Shown: positions 35,493 to 45,855, counted from the first letter of the stretch. The stretch is 64,000 nt of DNA from Candidatus Poribacteria bacterium (GCA_028819845.1 JAPPKS010000023.1:1-64000); one strand, 5' to 3'. A program made the numbers and translations. Notes: generated by a model from the letters alone, not told the origin.

Positions 35493-38400
35493 TCATTCCC
35501 CGCTGCTGCCACTGCCAGTACGCCGAGGAATGCCCTGTGATTTCATGTAGGATGTGATTGACGCGATTTGCTGTTGAGCTCGCCTTAACACTTTGTTGAC
35601 CTGCGGACTTACCGGAGGTTCTATCTCGTATTTTTTCCAGAGCTTGTCAAACCAATCGAGTGCATCGTTGTAATAGTTATCGTCTTGGTCAGCCAACACC
35701 ATGTAAGCTTCCCCGATTTGGGCAAGAGAGAGATCTCCGTATTTGGTGTTGGGATAAGCATTGATGATTTCGTTGAATTCAGCAATTACTTTTTCAAGCG
35801 CCGGCTTTTGGGCATCACCACGTGTCCCCTTTGCTTTGTCAAAATTATCACTGGTTTGAATATAGAATGAACTTGCGAGCGCCGTTTCCGTTTCCACCAG
35901 ATATCCTGAAGCAGTATTTTTGGAATCCTGATCGATACCCGGCACTTTCAATGCCCGGCGGTATTGCTCGACAGCCAAGTCGTAGAGACGGATGCGCTCG
36001 GCATTTTCCATATCTTGTACCGAACCTTGGTTAAAATAATCGTTTCCGAGGTTGATGAACGCTTGAGCGGCGTAGGGGGTATCTGGGTAGTTCTTTGCGA
36101 GAATCTCGTTTATATCAAAGATTTTCGCATTCCATTTTTCCTTCATTTCCGCATCGTCCCCCGCGTCTTCAGCCAAACGTGAATAACTGGCAGAAATCGC
36201 GTTAAGCGATTCGGCTGCTTTTTCATGCTGCGGACTCAAGCCGCGGACTTTTCCATACTCATCAATTGCCTTCAGGAACTTCTGAGCGGCGAAGTAAGAT
36301 TCTCCTGCCTGATATTGCCACAATGGCGCATCCCCTGCATTTGGGAAGCGGCGAACCAGTTCTTTGAACGAAGGCACGGCTCGTTCAAAGTAGGCTACGG
36401 TTTGATCGGAATATTCAGCATCCAGCCCGAGTTGAATTCGACCGAGTTCAAAATAGGCGGATCCAATGTATGTCAATGCAGTCATGATATTGTCCGTCAA
36501 TTCATTCGAGGCTGGAAAAATCCCTTTATCGACATAGTCCATGAAGAGCGTCAACGCATCGGTTGCCGTTTCAAGATCGACTTTTGGCTCTTCCGTCAGT
36601 TTAATCTGAGAACCAATCGAATAGGAAATCTGACCTGCTTGGAAAAGCGCATTTTGGACAAACGGAATCACTGCCTTCTCAGCATTTTCAATCGGCGCAG
36701 CGATTTCATGGACTTTCAAGTAAGTCGCAGCAGCTTCTCGGCTTCCAAGGATATACGGTTTCATATCGGCGCCCACTTGATCTGAAAAGAGCTGATACGC
36801 CCTGTCGAAATATAAGAAACCAAGATTATACTGGGCGGACACTTTCTGCGGTACCGTTTGGGCAGCCTGCCGCGCCATCTCAGCCTGAGCGATTGCCTCG
36901 TCTAATCGACCCAATTTCACATACAGGTCCGATTTACGAATTCCAGCGTCTGCCACCATTGCTTGAATGTTTTTGTCGGATTCATTGGCAAAATCGGTCG
37001 TAACAACCTCATATGCCTGTAATGCGTTTTCAAGCTCGGTTAGCTTCGTTTCATAAATCAACCCTGAACGATAGTACGACTGTGCTTTAACGAGTGCATC
37101 GCCTACCAATTGAACGGCGTTCTGGTAGTTGAGCAAAGCATCACTATACTGTTGCAGATGCGCGTCTTGCGCATAAGCCATTGCGAAATAAGAGCGCCCC
37201 TTGCGGTCAGCGTCATCCGTATTTTGGATAACATGCTGATATTCTTCGACAGCGGCGGCATGATTTCCGACAGACGTATTCAATTCCGCAAGCCGAGTGT
37301 GAGCTTGATGGATTAAACTCTGACGCGCCTCATCTTCAGTTTGTCCTTCATACGCGGTTGTTTTCTGGAAGGCTTCGATTGCCCCCATCGAATCATCCAA
37401 ACCAAATCTTGCAAGCCCCAAAGTGTAGTAGGCACTAATCATGGCATCAACACCGGGATTTGTCTCGACTGCTTGCATAGCATAATTGGCAGAATTTTGG
37501 AATGACAATTTTTTGGTGCCATCGTCCGAAGCGTCTTGCCCTAACTGATAATAACATACCGCGATTTGGTACAACGCATTTTTCAAAAGTTCATTGCCTG
37601 GGAACATCTCAACGAACATTTGGTATTCGGGAATTGCTTTTTCATACTCCTTAGCACTGTAAAGCGAATGTCCAACCTTTAACTGTGCGCGTGAGCGAGC
37701 GTCTTCGGGCGCTGCCGTATTATTTGCAATGCGCTTGAGACTCGCTAGGTGCGCAGCCATATCCTCTTCGGATTCAATACCTTGCTGTTCGATTGCAGTG
37801 GCTTTTACGAGGTCTATATGACCTAGCGTCTTTCTAATTTTGTCGTCGTCGCTGTTCCCGTATTTGGCAGCGGCGAGGTCGGCGACTTCAAGTACATTCG
37901 GCCACAAAGAGGCATCACCCTGTTTAGCCAAATCGCGATAAGCGAGGACAAGGCCATAGTAACCCTCAATAGCATTTGGGCTGTCACCGTATTGCTCAAT
38001 GACTTTTTGGAATGCAACGACGGATTTTTCTAGTAAGGCTGAATCGTCGTCCGCCGCTTTATAGTAACAAAGCCCAATCAGGTATTGCGCGTCGTCTGCA
38101 TATTCACCCTCTGGGTTTCTAGCAACAATACTTTCGTATTGAACAGCAGCTTCAGCGAATCGTCCTTCGGAACGCAGCAGGTCAGCCAGCTTAATCTCGG
38201 CTAGTGAGCGGTTATCTGGGCTCAACGAGTCAAGAATTGATTGGTATGCTGCCACAGCTTGCGACGGATTGCCTTCCCTGACGTGGCTTTGTGCGATTAA
38301 TAACTGTGCCCGCTCGTAATTTTCACTACCGGACGGGATGGATGCGTAGAGTGCACGCGCATCGTTCCACTGATCCAGTTTCTCATGCGCAAGTGCTTGG

Positions 38401-40172
38401 TTCATTTTGCAAGCCTCAACCTGCTGTGGACGTTCCGCAAAGTCGTCATAGCGACCATCTTCAACACCACCTACAAACGCTTCGTCATTGAACCTATCTA
38501 TTGCTTCTTGATAGGCGACGATTGAATTCTGCAGCAGTGATTCATTGAACACAGCGTCAGAATCTCCTTCACGGTAATCTGCCGGTTTGCTAGCTTCATA
38601 GTAAGCACGCCCTTCCTGAAATTTTCCAATCAACTTAATGGTGTGAAATTTCGGCAACTCCGGATATGCCCAAAGTTTTGCATATTCTGCTGCCGCTTCG
38701 GCATATTGTTTGAAGTCGTTAAATTTCATCTCAGCGAACTTAAGCTGCACTTCGGCTGCGAGAATATCGAACTCCGGATCGGCGCGGTGTTTATCTATAA
38801 ATTCGCGTGCGACCCTTTCGAGTTCATCCTTTCGTCCGAGATCGTTCAATGCCCAAATTGCGCCGTAGAGTGCATGAGGCGCAACGGGATCTGTTGGGAA
38901 TTCATCAATCGCTGTTTGATACCACTGCAGAGCCGTTTCAAAGTATCCTACCGCTTGATCGTTCTGACCGGAGAGTTTCAGATTAGTTGCCAATTTATAG
39001 TGGGATTCGCCCATTTGATAAGTAACATAGGGCTTAAAGTCAGTATGATCGGGGTGTTCATCAAGGACGCGCTGGTATGCCGCGACCGCTTCATTCCAGT
39101 CTTGCAGCTTGAAGTAGCTATCTGCGATTCCCAACTTGCCCTCAGCGACGAAGTTGCTTTCAGGATACTCTTCCAGCAGCTTATTATAAGATACAATAGC
39201 ATTTGGATAATCTTCTTGATCGTAATACGTGCGGCCAATCGTCGCCTGAATTTCAGCCTGAAGATCGCGGTCTTCCGTGTTTTGCAAAGCGAGTTCATAG
39301 TTGACTCGGGCGTTGTCATAGTCTCTCTGTTTCGCGTAAATCGTACCCATATCGAAGTATGCCGCGGTGACGTATTGGCTATCGGGGAATTTCGTAATGA
39401 ATGTCGAGTAGCGCCCAATGGCTTCTTCATCACGGGCAAGTTGGTTCAAACAGAAAGCCGCTTTATACATCGCTTCTGCTTGCAACTCCGGGTAATTCTT
39501 AAATTCTTCGGTGGCCAGCTTGTCGAATTCCTGATAAGATTGCTCGTAGTTTTTTTCATTAAGAAAAGATTGGGCAATTAGATGCTGTGCGTCATCTTTG
39601 AAATCCGAGTTTGGGAACCCGTCGAGCACCTCCTTAAAGGCATGGCGGGATTCTTCATACTTTTGCAGCTTATAGTTAAGTTGGCCGATTGCGTACCAGG
39701 CGTTTTCAACAAACAAGCTATTTGGGAAGGTTTCGATTAACGCCTGAAATTTGGGTTCTGATAGCTCGAATTTTTCTTGCTTGTAAAGAATATGCCCCCA
39801 GAGGTAAGTTATACCCTCTTGGTGTTTGGGCACGCTCGCGTCCGCGGCAACTTTTTCAATATATTCTACCGCCGTGTCATAGTAGTTAACATCTCCCGAT
39901 TGTTCGGCCCATTTGGAATAGCTGACCGCAATCTTGTAATGTGCGAGTGTGTGGAAATCCCTATCAATGACTTCAGTCTTAACGCCCCATTTTATTGATT
40001 CTTCAAGGGCTTGGTTATATCCATCGATGGCGCGTTCATAATCAGCTTGGCTAAAGTGTTCCTCTGCATCATTATATAACCGTTCGACCTTCTTGGAACT
40101 GCCGGATGGCCAAAACAGAACAGCGAGTAAAGCAACTCCGCCAAGTATTCCTAGTGTTTTCGGGTTCATCAC
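35493..40172 (-). CDS. Very large TPR protein with N-terminal membrane anchor
   Basis: 1559 residues. The N-terminus 'TLGILGGVALLAVLFWPSG' is a single membrane anchor or uncleaved signal, so the repeats probably face the periplasm. Nearly all the rest is TPR-like repeats of BamD/YbgF style ('AIVSYNKLLEEYPESNFVAEGKLGIADSYFKLQDW', 'YPNTKYGDLSLAQIGEAYMVL'), roughly 35 to 40 units. It follows an ECF sigma gene and its anti-sigma gene, 90 nt after the latter, and is probably under their control. The function is unknown; an envelope scaffold is plausible. Large antisense ORFs inside it are shadows. Confidence 0.85.
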   Translation of the reverse strand: MMNPKTLGILGGVALLAVLFWPSGSSKKVERLYNDAEEHFSQADYERAIDGYNQALEESIKWGVKTEVIDRDFHTLAHYKIAVSYSKWAEQSGDVNYYDTAVEYIEKVAADASVPKHQEGITYLWGHILYKQEKFELSEPKFQALIETFPNSLFVENAWYAIGQLNYKLQKYEESRHAFKEVLDGFPNSDFKDDAQHLIAQSFLNEKNYEQSYQEFDKLATEEFKNYPELQAEAMYKAAFCLNQLARDEEAIGRYSTFITKFPDSQYVTAAYFDMGTIYAKQRDYDNARVNYELALQNTEDRDLQAEIQATIGRTYYDQEDYPNAIVSYNKLLEEYPESNFVAEGKLGIADSYFKLQDWNEAVAAYQRVLDEHPDHTDFKPYVTYQMGESHYKLATNLKLSGQNDQAVGYFETALQWYQTAIDEFPTDPVAPHALYGAIWALNDLGRKDELERVAREFIDKHRADPEFDILAAEVQLKFAEMKFNDFKQYAEAAAEYAKLWAYPELPKFHTIKLIGKFQEGRAYYEASKPADYREGDSDAVFNESLLQNSIVAYQEAIDRFNDEAFVGGVEDGRYDDFAERPQQVEACKMNQALAHEKLDQWNDARALYASIPSGSENYERAQLLIAQSHVREGNPSQAVAAYQSILDSLSPDNRSLAEIKLADLLRSEGRFAEAAVQYESIVARNPEGEYADDAQYLIGLCYYKAADDDSALLEKSVVAFQKVIEQYGDSPNAIEGYYGLVLAYRDLAKQGDASLWPNVLEVADLAAAKYGNSDDDKIRKTLGHIDLVKATAIEQQGIESEEDMAAHLASLKRIANNTAAPEDARSRAQLKVGHSLYSAKEYEKAIPEYQMFVEMFPGNELLKNALYQIAVCYYQLGQDASDDGTKKLSFQNSANYAMQAVETNPGVDAMISAYYTLGLARFGLDDSMGAIEAFQKTTAYEGQTEDEARQSLIHQAHTRLAELNTSVGNHAAAVEEYQHVIQNTDDADRKGRSYFAMAYAQDAHLQQYSDALLNYQNAVQLVGDALVKAQSYYRSGLIYETKLTELENALQAYEVVTTDFANESDKNIQAMVADAGIRKSDLYVKLGRLDEAIAQAEMARQAAQTVPQKVSAQYNLGFLYFDRAYQLFSDQVGADMKPYILGSREAAATYLKVHEIAAPIENAEKAVIPFVQNALFQAGQISYSIGSQIKLTEEPKVDLETATDALTLFMDYVDKGIFPASNELTDNIMTALTYIGSAYFELGRIQLGLDAEYSDQTVAYFERAVPSFKELVRRFPNAGDAPLWQYQAGESYFAAQKFLKAIDEYGKVRGLSPQHEKAAESLNAISASYSRLAEDAGDDAEMKEKWNAKIFDINEILAKNYPDTPYAAQAFINLGNDYFNQGSVQDMENAERIRLYDLAVEQYRRALKVPGIDQDSKNTASGYLVETETALASSFYIQTSDNFDKAKGTRGDAQKPALEKVIAEFNEIINAYPNTKYGDLSLAQIGEAYMVLADQDDNYYNDALDWFDKLWKKYEIEPPVSPQVNKVLRRAQQQIASITSYMKSQGIPRRTGSGSSGE

Positions 40173-40261
40173 AATCTCCTTTTGAGTTTTAAGTTAAGCA
40201 TAAGGTATTAAGAGGCGTTAACATCTATCACCTCGTAGCTTCAGCTAAAGTATTTGCAGGG

Positions 40262-41182
40262 TCACAAAATTTTCTCGAGTGATAGATCCGGCAACTGAAC
40301 ATCCGCCAACACTCCACTCGTAAAGCTGCTCGACCGGTTATCTTTCCTTTCAAATCTATAAGAAATGTTAATCACCGCCCTTAAGGGTTGCGAATAATCT
40401 TCTCTAGAGAGGTAAGGTTCCGGGGTTGATAACTGAGCGAAAACCAATGAATCTGAAGATGAATCATGAGTTATAATCTCTTTGAGTCCCTCGCCATCAT
40501 TTCCAGAGGTAGGAGGATTCCCATTCCAATCCAAGTATTCTGTAGTCAAATCAGTAAGGTTGGATTGTCGGAGTGTTTTATGAACGAACCGATTCGGTGA
40601 AGATGGGGATATTGTCGCGATTTTTTTAAGATTATCCCTAACAAGATTACGGTCCATTTCAACATGTGCGTGATAACTCGGCGGCGCATTTAAAAACTGC
40701 GGCGCACCAGGTGGATAAAGCCGTTCGTTGCGACTTGTTTGAAATCCTTGGTACACCAACAGCGTCGTGAGCATAACGAGAAAGATGACCGCATAAGCGG
40801 GCGATAATCTCGCCCATCGCCAACTCCACTGAACGGGGTGTCGAATTAGCGAATTCAGAAAGAAACAACACCGGTCGAAAATCCTTGGACTTCCAGCTAC
40901 AAATAAAAACGATTCAACTAAACGCCTCCACCATGTGGGCCGCGGTCTTTCCTCTATCACTCGCTGGAGTTGCTGCCAAAACAAGCTGTCATAACCATCG
41001 GGGGGAGTCGGGGGAACGTAATAATGAAGTAATGCCTTCGTATTTCTTAAGGACTTCACTTCTTTCCGACAACCGCGGCAAATCCCAAGGTGTTGCGCAA
41101 TGGCGACAGTTTGACCCCTAGAGAGTGTACAGTCTATGTAGTCAGATAAATAACGCTGAACGGATCGGCACTGAGGTTTCAT
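40262..41182 (-). CDS. Transmembrane anti-sigma factor with zinc-finger (zf-HC2) domain
   Basis: 306 residues. The N-terminus has the anti-sigma zinc motif H31-x3-C35-x2-C38 ('HLGICRGCRK'), with an upstream Cys at position 5. A single membrane segment lies at about 128-147 ('SPAYAVIFLVMLTTLLVYQG'), and the last 155 residues would be periplasmic. It starts 43 nt after the ECF sigma gene, the normal order for a sigma/anti-sigma pair. It is expected to hold the sigma factor inactive until an envelope signal is received. Confidence 0.85.
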   Translation of the reverse strand: MKPQCRSVQRYLSDYIDCTLSRGQTVAIAQHLGICRGCRKEVKSLRNTKALLHYYVPPTPPDGYDSLFWQQLQRVIEERPRPTWWRRLVESFLFVAGSPRIFDRCCFFLNSLIRHPVQWSWRWARLSPAYAVIFLVMLTTLLVYQGFQTSRNERLYPPGAPQFLNAPPSYHAHVEMDRNLVRDNLKKIATISPSSPNRFVHKTLRQSNLTDLTTEYLDWNGNPPTSGNDGEGLKEIITHDSSSDSLVFAQLSTPEPYLSREDYSQPLRAVINISYRFERKDNRSSSFTSGVLADVQLPDLSLEKIL

Positions 41183-41225
41183 GATTACCTCATTTTTCTA
41201 ATGAAACAAGGTACAGCCTAAAATC

Positions 41226-41816
41226 TTACGGAGAGAGATTAGTCAATTCCACATAAGATTTCAACCGCTCCCTGAGTTTTTTTCTGGCGTAGTGCAAACG
41301 AGATCTTACAGTGCCCTCAGAACAGTTGAGAATTGACGCAATTTTGGGATGCGTTAATCCTTCAAACTCGTGCAAAATTACAACCATTCGATGCTTAATT
41401 GGCAAACTATTTACTGCCTGAGTAACGTGTCTTTGTAGTTCTTTCCTTTCAACACTCAAATGAGGGTTATTCCTAAAATTGGATGCACGCTTCAATTCTG
41501 AACGAATTTGAGTTTCGGTTGTTCCAGAGAGCGGGGCTTCACGACGGCGTTCCCGGCGTTTGACAAGGTTTATTGCCTGATTGACAACAATGCGATAAAG
41601 CCAAGTTTCAAAGGCAGATTCCTTCCGAAAGCTATGAATCGATTCATAAACTTTCAAAAACGTATCTTGCATGACATCGTTAGCGTCTTCGTGATTTTTG
41701 GTAATCTGGAAAGCTAGACGGTAGACATGCCTTTTGTGTTTCTCGACAATAACCGCTAACGCCGTCATATCTCCTGCGCGGAGATCTTCGATAAGCAAAC
41801 ATTCGGTTCGTTCCAC
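41226..41816 (-). CDS. ECF-type RNA polymerase sigma factor
   Basis: 196 residues. Sigma-2 region: 'YRLAFQITKNHEDANDVMQDTFLKVYESI' and 'ETWLYRIVVNQAINLVKRRERR'. Sigma-4 region: 'LPIKHRMVVILHEFEGLTHPKIASILNCSEGTVRSRLHYARKKLRERL'. The linker is about 45 residues, as in RpoE-like ECF factors. It heads a three-gene run with the anti-sigma factor and the 1559-residue TPR protein. It may control its own operon; an ECF promoter upstream was not identified with confidence. Confidence 0.93.
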   Translation of the reverse strand: MERTECLLIEDLRAGDMTALAVIVEKHKRHVYRLAFQITKNHEDANDVMQDTFLKVYESIHSFRKESAFETWLYRIVVNQAINLVKRRERRREAPLSGTTETQIRSELKRASNFRNNPHLSVERKELQRHVTQAVNSLPIKHRMVVILHEFEGLTHPKIASILNCSEGTVRSRLHYARKKLRERLKSYVELTNLSP

Positions 41817-41966
41817 TGGGCATTATCTCCCTAGTTTTCCACTTTCAAGTTATATTAGACAACGAAGGCTCAAAAACCGTTCAAAAAATTTTGGATGTTT
41901 TCTCATGCCCATTAAGCAGCCAATTTCCGTTGCCAGGAAAACGAAAATCTGCGGAACACCGCGGTG

Positions 41967-43466
41967 CTAATCACATGTGTAACTCAGCAACAATTCCCGT
42001 TTAGGCGGCGAGACACGGTGGTTGGCTAAATTTCGTTGATTCATATAATACACATGGATGGATTGAAGTTGTTCCATTTCGATGTGCGACTCGTTCCACC
42101 GGCGGCACAAATACTCTCCATAATGGATTCTATATGGGTCTCCCAACTTTACGAATTTCCGCATATACCTCCGCCACCGTGCGCTCTCGTAGAGCGAAAT
42201 CACCAGATCGGGTTTTTCCCACAGAACTTCTTCCCCAGGCTTCAAAAGGTTTACCCTCGTACCATCTTTCAGTTGCCCGGTGATAACGAACCATCCATTT
42301 TTTTTCGACGGTCCTGCGAACACCCCCCAAGCCTGATCCAACCCAAGGGCATATCCAACTGGATTGATAACATCAGGGAAAAACCGATAGAGCGGTTTAT
42401 TGGCGGTTCGAAGGTTCCAAAACAACACGTAAATCATCAGAAACACAACGGCGCCATTCAACAGGCGCGCCCAAATCGTCTTGTTTCCTTGGCGATTGAG
42501 TGCGGGTGACTTTATTTTCAGGCGATCCCAGACCCAACTTGGAATGAATAGAAGCCACGCAGCGCTACAGATATATCCGAACAGCCACAACTCGAGACAA
42601 AGCCCCATGCCCAAGTGAAACAACCAAAACGCCGCGATGATACCGCACCGAATCGGACCCTTGGCAACAATGGGGAACAGTGCGAGCAACGGCCCAAATA
42701 GCTCAAGCCCCAATGTGCCATAGTTGAGCAACTTCAAAATGATTGGGTTAGCATCAAGAAGCCACTTTCCGATGGGCGTCACATACCGATCGAGCATCAA
42801 CGCATAATAGACACCGTCACCTTGGATATACCATGTATTGCGTGATTTCAATAACCCAGCGAACCAGTATATTATGCAGACCTGCAGCAGTATTGCCGCT
42901 GCACTTATGGAACGGACAGCGCTTGAGGCGCGGCGGGAACCCCGGTTCCGACAAGCATCAACGCCGAAACGGCTGCCAAGCGGCAAAAACATACTCCAAA
43001 ACAACAACACTCGCAGCACATGGTCACCGCCTTGAAGTACCTGCGGGTTTCGCCGATGCAACGACAGTATCAATAGCCAAACAATCGGAGTTACTAGCCG
43101 TGTATGGTAACCAACGAGCATTGCAAGGGCGAATGCACCCGTAATGAGGAATAAAATCGCTTGAAACTCAACGGAACCATTGAACAAGTGCAGCGAAAAT
43201 CCCCCTAAGGGAAGCCGCTTTCGCGCCGGTGCTATCGGCCATGCACCTTCGTCCGCATAATGCGCAGTCAAATCACCCGCACGCGTCAACAAGTCAACCA
43301 GAATCAATGTGGCGATTGCAATGCGAAACACCGCTAGTGACCGCAAATCTATCGAAAGTACTTCGCAGATTCTGGGAAACCACAGCGACGATTTGCTTGC
43401 CAAGAATGTGTAAAGGTTTGTGAGTTTCAACCCGCCTGTCCCAAAAGTACAATCCCGGTTTCTCAC
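41967..43466 (-). CDS. HTTM-domain (vitamin K-dependent carboxylase-like) membrane protein
   Basis: 499 residues. Several hydrophobic helices and the block 'LAVFRIAIATLILVDLL...LTAHYADEGAWP' followed by 'HLFNGSVEFQAILFLITGAFALAMLVGYHTRL' match the bacterial HTTM domain, related to the membrane part of gamma-glutamyl carboxylase. 'LQVCIIYWFAGLLKSRNTWYIQGDGVYYAL' is also typical. A soluble C-terminal region of about 130 residues follows ('DQAWGVFAGPSKKNGWFV'). The start at 43466 is GTG and not well supported. The function of bacterial HTTM proteins is unclear. Confidence 0.8.
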   Translation of the reverse strand: MRNRDCTFGTGGLKLTNLYTFLASKSSLWFPRICEVLSIDLRSLAVFRIAIATLILVDLLTRAGDLTAHYADEGAWPIAPARKRLPLGGFSLHLFNGSVEFQAILFLITGAFALAMLVGYHTRLVTPIVWLLILSLHRRNPQVLQGGDHVLRVLLFWSMFLPLGSRFGVDACRNRGSRRASSAVRSISAAAILLQVCIIYWFAGLLKSRNTWYIQGDGVYYALMLDRYVTPIGKWLLDANPIILKLLNYGTLGLELFGPLLALFPIVAKGPIRCGIIAAFWLFHLGMGLCLELWLFGYICSAAWLLFIPSWVWDRLKIKSPALNRQGNKTIWARLLNGAVVFLMIYVLFWNLRTANKPLYRFFPDVINPVGYALGLDQAWGVFAGPSKKNGWFVITGQLKDGTRVNLLKPGEEVLWEKPDLVISLYESARWRRYMRKFVKLGDPYRIHYGEYLCRRWNESHIEMEQLQSIHVYYMNQRNLANHRVSPPKRELLLSYTCD

Positions 43467-43645
43467 GAGTACGGAATTTCCGAGGAGGCTCGCTCAATTC
43501 AATTTTCTACAACAACCGTCAATCTAGCGCACGCGGTACGTCCGAAAACCGATGCCTGCGCAAGTTACGGTCGGGAGTCGAATAGATATCTGACGCCACG
43601 GGTTTTGACCATTTTTTCCACGTTTCACGCCGCTTTTTCAGCTAT

Positions 43646-44971
43646 TTATTCATTTTCACCTACTCGGGGTTCTTCTCGGCCTTTGTTTTCTTCCCTCCTT
43701 TTGGAATTCCGCAGCGTTTTGGAGATTTGTGAATCGAATTGATCGGAAATTCCAAGTAAACATTCCAGTAATTTAACTCCGTCCTGATAATTCCCGACAA
43801 GTATTTCGCTCTCACCTGCAGCGATTAACCGTCTGATAGCGTTCATGTCAACGGACGCCAGTCTCCGATACATCGCCCTAGTTTTATCCCATGCAGCTAC
43901 CTCTTTATAGCAAATTCCAAGGTTTAGATAGAGGTTAGGAAGGTCTATATCGCGCACCCCCAGATCGAGGGCTTTTTCTAAACAAGCGCCGGCACGCTTG
44001 TAATCTTCCGACATATAATGCATTAAACCCAAATTATAGACTACATCATTCAGCAAAGCGCCATCTCCAGCCATACTTGCCTTTACGTCTGGCCCCTCAA
44101 GTAAACCGCTTGCCTTCAACAGACGACGTGGATTGTATCCAAATGTTGGCGATGCCAACCAACTTTTGAATTCCGCCCGTCGATTTAGGGATGGCTTTGG
44201 CGCCGCATCGCGTATCTGGGTAAGCGTTTGATTTTTGTTATTCGGAAGCGGCTCGGGCGGTAATTTTGCCGATGTTTCCGCATTGGAAACCACAAAGCCA
44301 CCAAGTGCTGCCAGTCGTTGCTGCGCAAGCGCGCATTCCTCCGCCGCATTTGGAAACTCAGCAATTACTCGCCGATAGGTCTCCGCCGCATTTTCTGAGG
44401 AATTAAGGGATTCATGAATTGTTCCGACCTTCAATAACACTCCAGGAATACGCGAATCAGCGGGGTAACGGGTTTCATAATTTGCTAACGCTTTGAGCGC
44501 AGCCGTGTTTGCCCCCAGTTGGACGTAGCAATCGGCAAGATGCAATCGTGCTGTTCGAGTTCGTGGATCCTGGGAAAAATCTAGGATGAATTGAAGGTAT
44601 CTGTTCCGGGCATCATCATAGCTCCCGTTTTCATAGCTCCGGTTTGCAAGCAGCCACAACGCATCACCCGCCTGTGAACTTGTCGGATAAGATTTGACGA
44701 TTTTCTTAAAAATCTTTATTGCTTTTTCATCTTCACCGGGCTGTCCGCTGTAAATCATCCCAATTTTGAGATGGGCAATTCGAGCTTGTTCTGAGCCGGG
44801 ATTGGCTCGCATAATCTGTAAGTTACGGACTATCGCGCTTTGAGGGCTTCCATCGGGAAGTTGATTTTCAATGCGCAACATGGGTGACCGGGAGGAACAA
44901 CTCATCGCCCACAAGAAGAACCAAATTGCTCCGAGACGAAACATAACGTACCGCAGGGCACACGTTGCCAT
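43646..44971 (-). CDS. TPR lipoprotein, BamD/YbgF-like
   Basis: 441 residues from the ATG at 44971; the frame is open from a TTG at 45007, and an internal ATG at 44944 is also possible. The N-terminus 'FRLGAIWFFLWAMSCSS' looks like a lipoprotein signal with a weak lipobox before Cys. Four to six TPR units follow ('AIKIFKKIVKSYPTSSQAGDALWLLANRSYENGSY'), as in outer-membrane assembly lipoproteins. After a Pro/Asn-rich linker come more TPRs ('NDVVYNLGLMHYMSEDYKRAGACLEKAL'). The tail is very charged ('KRREENKGREEPRVGENE'). Confidence 0.75.
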   Translation of the reverse strand: MATCALRYVMFRLGAIWFFLWAMSCSSRSPMLRIENQLPDGSPQSAIVRNLQIMRANPGSEQARIAHLKIGMIYSGQPGEDEKAIKIFKKIVKSYPTSSQAGDALWLLANRSYENGSYDDARNRYLQFILDFSQDPRTRTARLHLADCYVQLGANTAALKALANYETRYPADSRIPGVLLKVGTIHESLNSSENAAETYRRVIAEFPNAAEECALAQQRLAALGGFVVSNAETSAKLPPEPLPNNKNQTLTQIRDAAPKPSLNRRAEFKSWLASPTFGYNPRRLLKASGLLEGPDVKASMAGDGALLNDVVYNLGLMHYMSEDYKRAGACLEKALDLGVRDIDLPNLYLNLGICYKEVAAWDKTRAMYRRLASVDMNAIRRLIAAGESEILVGNYQDGVKLLECLLGISDQFDSQISKTLRNSKRREENKGREEPRVGENE

Positions 44972-45079
44972 AGGGATATGAGTATCTTCTACGAAACGCA
45001 AGTTCAAATGATGGTTGGCTATCTAGCGCGCACGACCCACTGAATGTCCATTGAAACGTCTACAAACCGTAATGAAAAA

Positions 45080-45120
45080 CAAAAAAGGACAATATGTACA
45101 CGACATATTGTCCTTTTTTG
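45080..45120 (-). terminator. Strong bidirectional terminator
   Basis: An 18-bp perfect stem, caaaaaaggacaatatgt (45080-45097) with its complement at 45103-45120, has a 5-nt loop. It has T-runs on both strands. It lies 37 nt after the stop of the lipoprotein gene at 45157 and ends that transcript. Confidence 0.85.
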
Positions 45121-45156
45121 CATACTGGAACCTTTAAGCTAAAATAAAAACCGCAA

Positions 45157-45855
45157 TTATTCTTTGCCTTTGGTTGTGAATGAAATTGAGTCGGACAATT
45201 CATTCCCGGCTCCGTCCGCGGTCGAAACTGAAATCTCATACGATGTTTCGTTGCCAAGTTCCGCGCCTTTTGCAGGAACAATTGTTACAGAGTTATCACT
45301 CCATTCTGCCAACCAATTGAGCGCGTCTCCACCCTCGATTGAGATTGAGATATCGCCCTCGCTAACATTTTCGCTGAACGTAATGGAGATGCCGTCCGTG
45401 TTCAGTCCTGCCGGGTCAACGTCTTTGTCACCGTCACTTACCGAACTGTCCGTAATGGTGGGCGGGTCCGTATCAGCGGTTTCTTGTATGGTTAAGGCGA
45501 CACTTGCCGATCCGGCAGTACCGTCTTTGTTTGTCCAGCCGATGTTCAGCGTTGCGCTCCCCGCCGGCAAATTAAGACCTGCAAGATTTAAGGACCAGGT
45601 TTTCCCGGAACCCGCAGCAGCCGTGCCATTAACCGTCACGCCGTCAACTGCTTCATCCAGCGTAATTGTGAGGTTCGCATTTGGAGCAACTTCGCTGCCC
45701 GCTGCGGGCGACGTAGTAGCGGTCGTCGCCGAAGGCTGTTCCACAGCTTCGTCCTCGCCATCGTCCTCACCAGTCTCGTCGCCACCACAGCCGACCATAA
45801 AAACAACTAGCATTGCAGCCATTATAACAGCTAAGGTTCTCAACAATTTTTGCAT
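45157..45855 (-). CDS. Lipoprotein with bacterial Ig-like (SbsA/Big_5) domain
   Basis: 232 residues. The signal peptide 'LRTLAVIMAAMLVVFMVGCGG' ends in a clear lipobox (M-V-G-C). An acidic, Thr/Ala-rich linker follows. Two beta domains come next; the second, 'DTDPPTITDSSVSDGDKDVDP...ISITFSENVSEGDISI' to 'ISVSTADGAGNELSDSISFTT', is a Big_5/SbsA Ig-like fold. It is likely anchored in the outer membrane or exposed at the surface. It is flanked by a terminator downstream and a long non-coding gap upstream. Confidence 0.8.
   Translation of the reverse strand: MQKLLRTLAVIMAAMLVVFMVGCGGDETGEDDGEDEAVEQPSATTATTSPAAGSEVAPNANLTITLDEAVDGVTVNGTAAAGSGKTWSLNLAGLNLPAGSATLNIGWTNKDGTAGSASVALTIQETADTDPPTITDSSVSDGDKDVDPAGLNTDGISITFSENVSEGDISISIEGGDALNWLAEWSDNSVTIVPAKGAELGNETSYEISVSTADGAGNELSDSISFTTKGKE

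Noticed and set aside
38643-39581. 312-codon plus-strand ORF inside the 1559-residue TPR gene
   Set aside because: It is antisense to repeated TPR codons; the translation is rich in Phe, Ile and Arg with no domain features.
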